Positions 35,286 through 43,831 of a stretch of DNA of 64,000 bases are shown here, piece after piece. The position numbers and the translations under genes are program-made. Numbering within the stretch: the stretch's first letter is position 1; each line of letters opens with the position of its first letter. Origin of the DNA: Burkholderia latens (GTDB lineage Bacteria > Pseudomonadota > Gammaproteobacteria > Burkholderiales > Burkholderiaceae); NCBI RefSeq assembly GCF_001718795.1, contig NZ_CP013438.1, positions 1,178,001 to 1,242,000 of the forward strand, given 5' to 3'. The notes beneath the pieces are model-generated. The model ran no database searches. It saw nothing but the letters and a program-made list of their open reading frames with translations, and was not told the DNA's origin.

Positions 35286-36254
35286 TCACTGCACGGCGGC
35301 CGTCTTCTGCGCGGGCGCCGCGAACGCGCCCGCGTACGAGCGGTCGAGCAGCTTCGCCGTGTCGTAAGCAACCGGGATCACGCCGGCCTTGTGCAGGAAA
35401 TCGGCGGTGTTCTGCGCGTCTTTCGCGGCGGTGTCGTCGATCGGGCCAACGCGCTGGTGCGCGTTGTTCAGCCATCGGTATGCGACGTCCGGCTCGAGCT
35501 TCGCGCGTTTGGCCCACAGGTCCGCGTACTCGCGCGGATGGCTGTCGACCCACTGGCGTGCGGCCACGACGCGCTTCAGGAAGTCGGCGATCTCCGCACG
35601 TCTGGCGGTGGCTGCCTGCTCGTTCGCGGCGACGAAACTCAACGCGGGCATCAGCCCCTGCGCGGTCGTCACCGCTCGCGCGCCCTGCCGCAGCGCAAGC
35701 GTGCTGACGAACGGTTCCCACAACGACACGGCGTCGACCGAGCCGTTCGCAAGCGCGTTCGTCGCATCGATCGGCATCAGGTATGCGTACTTGACGGAAT
35801 CCGCGCGCAGGCCCGGGTGCTCGAGCGCGCGCAGCACGAGTTGCTGGCTCCAGGCGCCGCGCCACACCGCGATGGTCTTGCCCTGCAGGTCGTCGACGGT
35901 GCGCACCGGCGAGTTCTTCGGCACGAGAATCGCGACGCCGTCGAGGCTTTGGCGCGATACCGCGACGACCTTCACCGGCGCGCCGCGCGCGGCCAGCGTG
36001 AGCAGCGCGGAATCGCCGAGAAAGCCGATGTCGATCGCATTGCCGTTCAGGCTCTCCGCAACGGGTGCGGCGGCCTGGAAGTGCTTCCACTCGATCGTGT
36101 AAGGCAGGTCCTTCAACACGCCGGACGCCTCCATCGACGCCTGGATGTTGAAGTAGTTCTGTTCACCGACACGCAGCGTGACGGTGTCTTTCGCGATGCC
36201 TGGCTGCGCGGCGAGCGCGAGCAGCAGCGCGGCGACGATTCGACTCAACGACAT
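35286..36254 (-). CDS. SsuA/TauA-like sulfonate-type ABC substrate-binding protein
   Basis: A 322-aa periplasmic protein. Its signal peptide ends at IAKD-type junction (ALAAQPGIA). The core has LRVGEQNYFNIQASMEASG, NGNAIDIGFLGDSALLTLAARGAPVKVVAVSR and DLQGKTIAVWRG, the lobes of sulfonate/nitrate/taurine-type binding proteins. It heads a leftward two-gene unit with the SsuD-like gene. GGGGAA lies upstream of the ATG. The absence of permease and ATPase genes suggests it shares a transporter encoded elsewhere or is a specificity variant. Confidence 0.88.
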   Translation of the reverse strand: MSLSRIVAALLLALAAQPGIAKDTVTLRVGEQNYFNIQASMEASGVLKDLPYTIEWKHFQAAAPVAESLNGNAIDIGFLGDSALLTLAARGAPVKVVAVSRQSLDGVAILVPKNSPVRTVDDLQGKTIAVWRGAWSQQLVLRALEHPGLRADSVKYAYLMPIDATNALANGSVDAVSLWEPFVSTLALRQGARAVTTAQGLMPALSFVAANEQAATARRAEIADFLKRVVAARQWVDSHPREYADLWAKRAKLEPDVAYRWLNNAHQRVGPIDDTAAKDAQNTADFLHKAGVIPVAYDTAKLLDRSYAGAFAAPAQKTAAVQ

Positions 36255-36458
36255 GATTTCCCCGGAAGTTGAATGACGGCCCGCGCGGTGCGACAGCCGG
36301 CGGACAGGATGGAATCCGTGACGATACGTTCATCCCGACCATGAGACAAACGCATTATTCTGCTATTCAAAGATGCAAATGTTTTATGGAAGGATGTCTC
36401 CGCGAGGACGCCGCCCGCGCGCCGTCGCGGATGGCCATTCGAAGATTTCCTCGATTGA

Positions 36459-36506
36459 TATTTCGCACGCGAAGTAAAACGGCAGCTATATTTCGCATAC
36501 GAAATA
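36459..36506. promoter_or_regulatory. Twin MarR-type operators upstream of hydrolase-marR
   Basis: Two 18-bp inverted repeats lie exactly 30 bp apart. TATTTCGCACGCGAAGTA (36459-36476) has 6 of 7 arm bases paired, and TATTTCGCATACGAAATA (36489-36506) has perfect 7-bp arms TATTTCG/CGAAATA around 4 bp. The second ends 22 bp before the hydrolase ATG. The spacing places both sites on nearly the same helix face. The adjacent marR gene is the obvious candidate regulator, giving autorepression. Confidence 0.75.
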
Positions 36507-36528
36507 ACCCCTCGGAGCGAGGACGGCC

Positions 36529-37446
36529 ATGACGTCAGAACCGATCGAGTTTTCCGCCGCCGACGGCTATACGCTGCGCGGCACGCTGTGGTCGCCGGAC
36601 GTGCCGCCGCGCGCGCTGGTGCTGATCCATCCGGCCACCGCGGTGCCCGAGCGGCTGTATGCAGGCTTTGCGCGGTTTCTGACCGGGCGCGGCTTCGCGG
36701 CACTGACCTACAACTACCGCGGAATCGGCGCGTCGCGGCCGCCAAGGCTGAACGAACTGCATGCGCGCATGCGCGACTGGATCGAACTCGACGTCGGCGC
36801 CGCGACCGCATGGGCTCGGCAGGCTCATGAAGGGCTGCCGCTGCTGGCCGTCGGCCACAGCGTCGGCGGCCACGCGATCGGACTGTCGGCCGGCACCGCG
36901 CACCTGCGTGCGGCCGTGATGGTCGCCGCACACGCGGGCAGTACGCGGCTGATTTCCCGTGCCGCGGAGCGGCTGAAGGTGCGGCTGATCCTGCGCGTGA
37001 TCGGCCCGCTCGCCGCAGCGCTGCTCGGCTACGTGCCCGGCAAGCGGCTCGGCCTCGGCGAGGATCTGCCAGCCGGCGTGTTTCGCGAATGGAGCCGCTG
37101 GACGACGCTGCCGCGCTACTTCTTCGACGACCCGACGCTCGGCGCGGCCGAACGCTTCGGGAAACAACGGTTGCCGATTCTCGCAATCGGCTTCGACGAC
37201 GATCCGTGGGCGAACCCGCAAGCGATCGACCTGCTGGTAAGCTACTTCACGCGCGCGGCCGTCGAACGCCGCCAGATCGATCCGCACGCGGCGGACAGCG
37301 GGCCGATCGGGCACATGGGCTTCTTCCGCAGCCGGCCCGGCGGCGTGCTGTGGCCCGGCGTCGCCGACTGGCTCGCTCGCGCGCTCGACTCGCCGCGCGA
37401 AGCGGGCCGCCCGTCATTTTCGATTGCAACAGGGAACCGAGCTTGA
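36529..37446 (+). CDS. Alpha/beta hydrolase
   Basis: A 305-aa cytoplasmic hydrolase. ALVLIHPATAVPERLYAGFA (about 29-48) is the oxyanion region, YNYRGIGAS follows, and GHSVGG (about 108-113) holds the nucleophile Ser. A late His in IGHMGFF (about 263-269) is the likely catalytic base. The family covers esterases and lipases acting on small or fatty substrates; the specific substrate is unknown. The stop overlaps the TTG start of the MarR gene, so the two are translationally coupled. Confidence 0.88.
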   Translation: MTSEPIEFSAADGYTLRGTLWSPDVPPRALVLIHPATAVPERLYAGFARFLTGRGFAALTYNYRGIGASRPPRLNELHARMRDWIELDVGAATAWARQAHEGLPLLAVGHSVGGHAIGLSAGTAHLRAAVMVAAHAGSTRLISRAAERLKVRLILRVIGPLAAALLGYVPGKRLGLGEDLPAGVFREWSRWTTLPRYFFDDPTLGAAERFGKQRLPILAIGFDDDPWANPQAIDLLVSYFTRAAVERRQIDPHAADSGPIGHMGFFRSRPGGVLWPGVADWLARALDSPREAGRPSFSIATGNRA

Positions 37447-37874
37447 ACGAAGACCGACGACTGTTTTTCCTGTTGAACGTCGGCCAGCGGCGCGTGCAGC
37501 GCTGGGTCGACCGCAAGGCCGAGACCGATGCGCGCGCAAGCGCAGCACAGGCCGGCGCATTGTTCTTCCTCGCGAAGCAGGACGGCGCGCTGATCGGCGA
37601 GGTCGGCGCGGCACTGCAACTGGCGCCGTCCGCGATGACGGGGCTCGCCGACCGGATGGCGAAAGCGGGCCTGCTCGCGCGCCACGCCGATTCCGACGAC
37701 GGGCGTGCGACGCGCCTGTTCCTGACCGACGAAGGTCATGCGGCGCTCAAGCGTGCGCGCGTCGTGTTGCGCGAACTGAACGGCAAGCTGTGCGACGGTT
37801 TTTCCGACGCGGAACTCGACATCGTCGCGCGCTGGTTGCACGCATTGCAGGACCGGTTTCCCGCCGAACGCTGA
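37443..37874 (+). CDS. MarR family transcriptional regulator
   Basis: A 143-aa winged-helix repressor. The start is TTG at 37443, overlapping the hydrolase stop (TTGA), with AGGGA upstream. LQLAPSAMTGLADRMAKAGLL (about 60-80) is the recognition helix, and HADSDDGRATRLFLTDEGHAAL (about 82-103) the wing with the family's D-x-R-x-x-x-L/L-T-x-x-G pattern. MarR proteins bind palindromes as dimers and are released by phenolic or acidic ligands. The two palindromes before the operon are its likely targets. Confidence 0.92.
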   Translation: MNEDRRLFFLLNVGQRRVQRWVDRKAETDARASAAQAGALFFLAKQDGALIGEVGAALQLAPSAMTGLADRMAKAGLLARHADSDDGRATRLFLTDEGHAALKRARVVLRELNGKLCDGFSDAELDIVARWLHALQDRFPAER

Positions 37875-38364
37875 ACTGCATCTTCCGCACGTCCACGCGC
37901 GATCGCGCACGTCATCGCACTCGATCGCATGTGAGCGATAGCGATTCCGATTCGCGTTTCCGCTTCGTTTCCGGCCGCGTATGCGCGGCAAATTTTGCGT
38001 TGTCGCCCCGCGTTGCCGACGCGCGGTTTCGGCAACGCTTTCCGGCTACGCTCTGTTACAAAAAAGTGCCTCCCGCGCCGCAGACGGATCGCCTACATTG
38101 CAATCCACTTCGACGCATTCGTCGTATGCACGGACAGGTCTTCCGTCGGGTCTCCAGCGCGATGCTCGCCCGGCCAGCAGTGAAAACGAATAGGAGTCTT
38201 GACCGAAGTGCTGGCGGTATCCAGCGCACGCGGATTGCGATGGCCCAAGCGGCCTCCTGAACGAACCCGACCCGACGCATCGCACGGCACCCGTTGCCGT
38301 GCGGCGGGTCGCGTTGCGCGGCCGTGCCGCGCCATCGTCACCGCACGTCACCGAGGAGCAGTCC
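37875..38364. other. 490-bp intergenic region with a 10-bp stem
   Basis: No supported gene. GCGTTGCCGA (38010-38019) and TCGGCAACGC (38029-38038) form perfect 10-bp arms around 9 bp. This could be a terminator without T-run for the hydrolase-marR unit, or an operator for the exoprotein gene. The right end carries the GAGGAG ribosome site of that gene. Confidence 0.5.
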
Positions 38365-39819
38365 ATGCGACGCACGATCGTGTCCCCTTCGCTTGTCATC
38401 CGCGTCACCCGCCTGTCCGCCGCAATGGCGATGATCGCCGCCGCCGCGGCGCACGCCGATCCCGTCGCCGTATCCGGCCCAAGCCCGTTCGCCGCGTGCA
38501 CCATCGGCGGCCCGGGCACGAACTACGTGAATGCCGAGGTCGAACCGTGGTTGTCGGTCAATCCGGCGAACCGGACCAACATGATCGGCGTGTGGCAGCA
38601 GGACCGCTGGTCGAACGGCGGCGCGCACGGGCTCGTCGCCGGCTACACGTTCGACGGCGGCGCGACCTGGGCGCGCACGCCGCAGCCGTTCAGCGCATGC
38701 GCGCCGGGCGGACTCAAGTACGAGCGCGCATCCGATCCATGGGTGTCGTTCGGGCCAGACGGCACCGCCTATTCGGTATCGATCTCGTTCAACCAGTCGA
38801 ACAACGGCAACGCGGTCGCGGCGTCGGTGTCGACCGATGGCGGACAGACGTGGAGCAGCCCGTCCGTGCTGATCGCGAACGACGAGCCGACGACGCAGTT
38901 CTTCAGCGACAAGGAATCGGTGACGGCGAACCCGGTGAAAGCCGGCACCGCGTATGCGGTGTGGGACCGTCTCGAACTGCCGAACGGCAACCCGTACGCG
39001 AACCTGCATACGCAGGCCTATCGCGGGCCGACGTTCTTCTCGAAAACGGTCGACGGCGGCAAGACGTGGAGTGCCGCGAAGATCATCGTCAACGTGCCGT
39101 CGCGGCAGCAGACGATCGGCAACCAGATCGTCGTCGATCCGAGAACCGGCACGCTCTACAACTTCTTCGACCTGATCCAGCCGCCGTTCAACAAGGCGGC
39201 CGGCAAGGTCGCGTTCGTCAAGTCGACCGACGACGGCGCGACGTGGACGAAGCCGCAGGTAATCGCCGGATTGCAGACGGTCGGCGTGACGGACCCGAAC
39301 ACCGGCGAACCGGTCCGCACCGGCGACATCATTCCGGAGCCGGCGATCGATCCCGCGTCGGGGCAACTTTACGTCGTCTGGCAAGACGGCCGCTTCAACG
39401 GCGGCCACTACGACGAGATCGCGTTGTCGACGTCGAAGGACGGCGGCGCAACATGGAGCGCGCCGATGCAGATCAACACGCCGACCGGGCGCCCGGCGTT
39501 CAATCCGTCGGTGCGCGTCGACAATACGGGCGCGGTGATGGTCACGCACTACGACTTCCGCGACCTGCAGGCCGGCAATACGACGACGCTGCCGACCGGA
39601 TTCTGGCGCAAGATTTCGCACGACGGCGGCGCCACGTTCGCCGACGAACGGCGCGTCGGCGGCCCGTTCGACATGAAGCTCGCGCCGAACGCAGAGGGAT
39701 ACTTCATCGGCGATTACCAGGGGCTCGACGTGTTGCCGTCGTCGTCGTTTCACCCGCTGTTCGTCCAGACCAACGCGGGCAACCTGACGAATCGCACCGA
39801 CGTGTTCTTCGCGCCGTGA
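38365..39819 (+). CDS. Secreted BNR/Asp-box (sialidase-like) repeat protein
   Basis: A 484-aa exported protein with a signal peptide ending AAAAAHA before DPVAVSGP. At least five Asp-boxes (S/T-x-D-G-G-x-T-W) are visible: FDGGATW (about 93), STDGGQTWS (about 155), VDGGKTWS (about 230), TDDGATWT (about 290) and SKDGGATWS (about 370), with a degenerate HDGGATF near 425. This pattern folds as a six-bladed propeller, as in sialidases and other glycan-acting or binding exoproteins. I cannot see the arginine triad of true sialidases with confidence, so enzymatic activity is open. GAGGAG precedes the ATG. Confidence 0.85.
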   Translation: MRRTIVSPSLVIRVTRLSAAMAMIAAAAAHADPVAVSGPSPFAACTIGGPGTNYVNAEVEPWLSVNPANRTNMIGVWQQDRWSNGGAHGLVAGYTFDGGATWARTPQPFSACAPGGLKYERASDPWVSFGPDGTAYSVSISFNQSNNGNAVAASVSTDGGQTWSSPSVLIANDEPTTQFFSDKESVTANPVKAGTAYAVWDRLELPNGNPYANLHTQAYRGPTFFSKTVDGGKTWSAAKIIVNVPSRQQTIGNQIVVDPRTGTLYNFFDLIQPPFNKAAGKVAFVKSTDDGATWTKPQVIAGLQTVGVTDPNTGEPVRTGDIIPEPAIDPASGQLYVVWQDGRFNGGHYDEIALSTSKDGGATWSAPMQINTPTGRPAFNPSVRVDNTGAVMVTHYDFRDLQAGNTTTLPTGFWRKISHDGGATFADERRVGGPFDMKLAPNAEGYFIGDYQGLDVLPSSSFHPLFVQTNAGNLTNRTDVFFAP

Positions 39820-39835
39820 TGCGCGCATGACGCAT

Positions 39836-39870
39836 GCGCTGCCGCGACCTGCATTGCGTCGCGGCAGCGC
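39836..39870. terminator. 13-bp hairpin between convergent genes
   Basis: Perfect arms GCGCTGCCGCGAC and GTCGCGGCAGCGC enclose a 9-nt loop. The element lies between the stop codons of the Asp-box gene and the alcohol dehydrogenase gene, which converge. No T-run follows on either strand. Confidence 0.55.
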
Positions 39871-39883
39871 GACCGCTTGCGCG

Positions 39884-40912
39884 TCAATGCATGTCGGTCA
39901 GCACGACGCGCCCGTCGATCTGCCCTGCGCGCAGGCGCGCGAATATGTCGTTGATGTTGGCGAGCCGGTCGCGATGAATATGCGCGCGCACCAGGCCGTC
40001 CGCGGCGAAATCGAGCGACTCCTGCAGATCCCGGCGCGTGCCGACGATCGAGCCGCGCACCGTGATGCCATTCAGCACGGTCGAGAAGATTGGCAGCGGG
40101 AAATCGCCCGGGGGCAAGCCGTTGAGTGCCACCGTACCGCCGCGCCGTACCATCCCGAGCGCCTGCGCGAACGCACTGCGCGACACGGCCGTGACGAGCA
40201 CGCCGTGCGCACCGCCGATTTCCTTCTGGATGACCGTCGCCGGATCGTCGACCGACGCATCGATCGTCAGCTGTGCGCCGAGTTCCCGCGCAAGTGCGAG
40301 CTTCGCTGCGGACACGTCGATCGCGGCGACGTGCAGCCCCATCGCGCGCGCATATTGCACGGCCACGTGGCCCAGCCCGCCGATGCCTGAAATCGCGAGC
40401 CACTGGCCTGGACGCGTGTCGGTCACGCGAATCCCCTTGTAGACGGTCACGCCGGCGCACAGGATCGGCGCGATCTCGTCGAACGCGACCTGCGCGGGCA
40501 GATGGCCGACATAGTCGGGATCGGCCAGCACGTATTCGGCGTAGCTGCCGTTGACCGAATAGCCGGTGTTCTGCTGCCCGTGACAAAGCGTTTCCCAGCC
40601 GGTGTGACAGTACTCGCAGTGACCGCATGCGGTGTACAGCCAGGGCACGCCCACACGGTCGCCTTCGCGCACGTGCGTGACGCCGGGGCCAACCGCCGCG
40701 ACGACGCCCACGCCCTCGTGCCCGGGAATGAACGGCAGCGTCGGCTTCACGGGCCAGTCGCCGTCGGCCGCATGCAGATCGGTGTGACAGACGCCCGACG
40801 CCTTGATGTTGACGAGGATCTGCCCCGGGCCCGGTGTCGGAACCGGCACTTCCTCGATGCGCAACGGTTCGCCGAACGCGTGTACCACGGCCGCTTTCAT
40901 GGTTTGTGTCAT
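39884..40912 (-). CDS. adhP: Zinc-dependent alcohol dehydrogenase (AdhP type)
   Basis: A 342-aa medium-chain dehydrogenase. Catalytic zinc ligands are C42 (VCHTDLH) and H65-E66 (GHEG). The structural zinc site is C96, C99, C102 and C110 ([15 protein letters not shown]). The NAD site is [13 protein letters not shown]. Length and motifs fit propanol-preferring AdhP, oxidising ethanol and short alcohols. AGGAG precedes the ATG. The gene is divergent from the zinc receptor gene, whose upstream region carries two Zur-like boxes, so zinc-dependent regulation of this zinc enzyme is possible. Confidence 0.92.
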   Translation of the reverse strand: MTQTMKAAVVHAFGEPLRIEEVPVPTPGPGQILVNIKASGVCHTDLHAADGDWPVKPTLPFIPGHEGVGVVAAVGPGVTHVREGDRVGVPWLYTACGHCEYCHTGWETLCHGQQNTGYSVNGSYAEYVLADPDYVGHLPAQVAFDEIAPILCAGVTVYKGIRVTDTRPGQWLAISGIGGLGHVAVQYARAMGLHVAAIDVSAAKLALARELGAQLTIDASVDDPATVIQKEIGGAHGVLVTAVSRSAFAQALGMVRRGGTVALNGLPPGDFPLPIFSTVLNGITVRGSIVGTRRDLQESLDFAADGLVRAHIHRDRLANINDIFARLRAGQIDGRVVLTDMH

Positions 40913-41129
40913 GCGTCGCTCCTGTCTGGTCGATGACCGCCAAGTATCCGGGCTCGAAGCAGCGACGCCTTGATACGCATCAACGGGCAGAAAACGCGCG
41001 CGACGGCGGCCGCTGCGTCGCGAAGCATCGCAGGGCCGACGCGGGTCGCGGGGCCGGCCTGACAGCGCGCCGCTGTCGCCGCGGCCATGGCCGATTACAC
41101 GCACGCCCTTGCACACCACCGTTTCGTTT

Positions 41130-41166
41130 CGGTTGCGAAATGATATAACATATCGTTTCGCAACCG
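41130..41166. promoter_or_regulatory. Zur box (long near-perfect palindrome)
   Basis: A 37-bp palindrome centred at 41148 has 18-bp arms with 16 of 18 bases paired. Its core (41137-41159) reads GAAATGATATA, A, CATATCGTTTC. This is close to the proteobacterial Zur consensus GAAATGTTATA-N-TATAACATTTC. It lies between adhP and the ZnuD-type receptor gene, 160 bp from the receptor start. Confidence 0.85.
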
Positions 41167-41241
41167 CGGCCCTCATCCCATGCTTTCCGTCCGGGTGGCC
41201 CGGCTGCGCCGAGCGCTATCCGAACGGGTTTCTGCGTCCGC

Positions 41242-41264
41242 GAAATGCAACAATATATCGTATC
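41242..41264. promoter_or_regulatory. Second, degenerate Zur-like box
   Basis: 23 bp beginning GAAATGCAAC and ending ATATCGTATC match the first box at 18 of 23 positions. It lies about 58 bp before the receptor ATG, in the position of a core promoter. Confidence 0.6.
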
Positions 41265-41321
41265 CGACGTCAGCTCCCGCAGCGCTCGTTCGCCAATCCC
41301 ACTCCAACCGATCCAACGACC

Positions 41322-43400
41322 ATGCGCGACCTCCCTCGTCTACCGCTTCGCCCGCTGTCCCCCGTTCCGTTGCTGCTGTTCGCCGCCGTCGCACACGCGC
41401 AGGCCGACACGCCGACCACACCGGCGCCGGCACGGAGCACGTCGCTCGCGCCGATCTTCGTGACCGCGAACCCGCTCGGCGACGCCGAGCTCATCGCGCC
41501 GACCGCACAACTGTCCGGCGACGCGCTCACGCTGCGCCAGGCCGGTTCGGTCGGCGAGACCCTCAACGGCCTGCCCGGTGTGTCGACCACCACGTACGGG
41601 CCGATGGTCGGCCGTCCGATCATCCGCGGGATGGACGGCGACCGGATCCGGCTGCTGCAGAACGGTGTCGCCGCGTACGACGCGTCGTCGCTGTCGTACG
41701 ACCACGCGGTGCCGGAGGACCCGCTGTCGATCGAGCGCGTCGAGATCGTGCGCGGGCCGGCCGCGCTGCTGTACGGCGGCAACGCGGTAGGCGGAGTCGT
41801 CAACACGATCGACAACCGGATTCCGCGCGACGCGATCGAAGGCGTGACCGGCGCGCTCGACGCGCGCTACGGCGGGGCCAATTCGATGCGCGCGGGGGCC
41901 GCGCAGGTCGAAGCCGGCAACGGCCGCTTCGCGTTCCATGTCGATGCATTCGACCGCGAAACAAGCAAGCTGCGGATTCCCGGCTATGCGCGCAGCAGCG
42001 CGCAGCGTGCGACCGACGACCCCGACACGCCGCAGCCGGTCGGCAGCGTGCCGAACAGCGACGGCCGCGTGCATGGCGGCGCAGTCGGCGCGTCGTACAC
42101 ATGGGCCGACGGCTTCGCGGGCCTGTCCTACAGCGGCTACGAATCCAACTACGGCTCCGTCGCCGAGGACGACGTACGCCTGCGGATGCGTCAGGAACGC
42201 CTCGCGTTCGCGTCCGAGGTGCGCAACCTCAGCGGCCCGTTCACAAAGCTGAAGTTCGATTTCGCGTACACCGACTATCGGCACAAGGAAGTCGACAACG
42301 GCGAGACGGCGACCACGTTCCGCAACCGCGGCTACGAGGCGCGCATCGAGGCGCGGCATCGCAGGATCGGCCCGTTCGAAGGCGCGATCGGCGTGCAGTT
42401 CGGGCAAAACACGTTCTCGGCGCTCGGCGACGAAACGCTCGTGCCGTCCACGCGCACGAACAGCGTCGCATTGTTCGGCCTCGAGGAATGGCAGGTCGAT
42501 CCGGCGCTGAAGTTGAGCGTCGGCGGTCGCATCGAGCACGTGAAGGTCGATCCCGATCCGGCCGGCGTCGAGAAATTCGCCAGCGCGCGGCCGCGCGACT
42601 TCAATGCGGGCAGCGTATCGGCCGGCGCGCTGTTCTCGCTCACGCCCGTCTGGTCGGTCGCGGCGAACGTCGCGTATACGGAACGCGCGCCGACCTTTTA
42701 CGAGCTGTACTCCAACGGCCCGCACGACGCGACCGGCCAGTTCCTGATCGGCAACCCGAATGCGTCGAAGGAAAAAGCCGTGTCGACCGACCTGTCGCTG
42801 CGCTATGCGAGCGGCCCGAATCGCGGCAGCGTCGGCGTGTTCTACAACCGTTTCTCGAACTATCTGACCGAGTACAACACCGGCCGCGTCGTCGACGGTG
42901 ACGGCGAGCCGGTCGCGCCCGGCGCCGGCGATACGCTCGCGGAAGCGGTCTATCGCGGCGTGCGCGCCGAGTTTTACGGCGTCGAGCTCGACGGCAAATG
43001 GCGCGCGTTCTCGCGCCGCGGTCATACGGTCGACCTCGAGTTGACCGCCGACTACACACACGCGCGCAACGTCGACACCGGCGAGCCGCTGCCCCGCATT
43101 GCGCCGCTGCGCGCGACGGTTGCGGCAGATTACGGGTACGGTCCTTTCGGTGCGCGCGCACAGGTCACGCACGCGTGGTCGCAGCACCGCGTGCCCGACA
43201 ACGACGTGCCGACCGGCGGCTACACGTCGCTCGGCGTGCTGCTCACGTACAAGTTCCGCGTCGGCGCAACGCACTGGCTCGCGTATCTGCGCGGCGACAA
43301 CCTGACGAACCAGGAGATCCGTTATGCGACCTCGGTCGTGCGGGGCTTCGCGCCGCAAGGCGGGCGCAGCGTGATGGCCGGCCTGCGCACCACGTTCTGA
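41322..43400 (+). CDS. znuD: TonB-dependent receptor, ZnuD type (zinc uptake)
   Basis: A 692-aa outer-membrane receptor. The signal peptide ends VAHA, followed by a plug domain with GETLNGLPGVSTTTYGPMVGRPIIRGMDGDR (about 68-98; read as family landmark GLPGV and IIRGMDGDRIRLLQNG) and RVEIVRGPAALLYGGNAVGGVVN. The barrel ends in AGLRTTF. TERAPTFYELYSNGPHDAT (about 455) is a segment I associate with ZnuD of Neisseria and Acinetobacter. The two Zur-like boxes upstream support zinc as substrate. GLPGV and the closing Phe indicate a complete gene. No obvious His-rich loop is seen. Confidence 0.9.
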   Translation: MRDLPRLPLRPLSPVPLLLFAAVAHAQADTPTTPAPARSTSLAPIFVTANPLGDAELIAPTAQLSGDALTLRQAGSVGETLNGLPGVSTTTYGPMVGRPIIRGMDGDRIRLLQNGVAAYDASSLSYDHAVPEDPLSIERVEIVRGPAALLYGGNAVGGVVNTIDNRIPRDAIEGVTGALDARYGGANSMRAGAAQVEAGNGRFAFHVDAFDRETSKLRIPGYARSSAQRATDDPDTPQPVGSVPNSDGRVHGGAVGASYTWADGFAGLSYSGYESNYGSVAEDDVRLRMRQERLAFASEVRNLSGPFTKLKFDFAYTDYRHKEVDNGETATTFRNRGYEARIEARHRRIGPFEGAIGVQFGQNTFSALGDETLVPSTRTNSVALFGLEEWQVDPALKLSVGGRIEHVKVDPDPAGVEKFASARPRDFNAGSVSAGALFSLTPVWSVAANVAYTERAPTFYELYSNGPHDATGQFLIGNPNASKEKAVSTDLSLRYASGPNRGSVGVFYNRFSNYLTEYNTGRVVDGDGEPVAPGAGDTLAEAVYRGVRAEFYGVELDGKWRAFSRRGHTVDLELTADYTHARNVDTGEPLPRIAPLRATVAADYGYGPFGARAQVTHAWSQHRVPDNDVPTGGYTSLGVLLTYKFRVGATHWLAYLRGDNLTNQEIRYATSVVRGFAPQGGRSVMAGLRTTF

Positions 43401-43434
43401 TTTCCCGGCGCCGTTGCGCTCGCTGCGCGACTCT

Positions 43435-43469
43435 CCGGCACCGCCAATGGCCGGTGCCGGCTTTATTTT
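43435..43469 (+). terminator. Rho-independent terminator after the zinc receptor gene
   Basis: Perfect 9-bp arms CCGGCACCG and CGGTGCCGG with an 8-nt loop are followed by CTTTATTTT. It lies 35 bp after the receptor stop codon. Confidence 0.85.
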
Positions 43470-43651
43470 CCCAACGGCGCTCATTCCGCTGGCGCGCACC
43501 GTTTCCCGGGCCCAGTTTCGTACGCGCGTGCCGGTATTCATCGATAAATCATGAATATTCCAATGCCGGGAATTAGAGCGTTCATTTTAAATTCACCGGC
43601 TGGACTGGTCATTTAATCCGCATTTGAATGCGCCGCGCCATGGATGATTTT

Positions 43652-43677
43652 GCGTTTTTGACATGGATCAAAAACGC
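43652..43677. promoter_or_regulatory. FNR/Anr-like box within a 10-bp hairpin
   Basis: TTGACATGGATCAA (43658-43671) matches the FNR/Anr consensus TTGAT-N4-ATCAA at 9 of 10 positions. The symmetry extends to GCGTTTTTGA/TCAAAAACGC, 10-bp arms around 6 bp. It lies in an AT-rich stretch (about 43540-43770), about 160 bp before the chemoreceptor start. Confidence 0.65.
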
Positions 43678-43831
43678 CCGCCCCGCCGGGGATTTCGGCA
43701 AAAAAATAAATCGATATCAGGGTTTTCGAAGGGTAAAGAAAATTTTCTGAATGCCCGTTAATACCGGCACGAGCCCGTACCCGATCGAAGAACAAATCCC
43801 ATCGCCAACCACACTCGCACAGGGGCGCATC

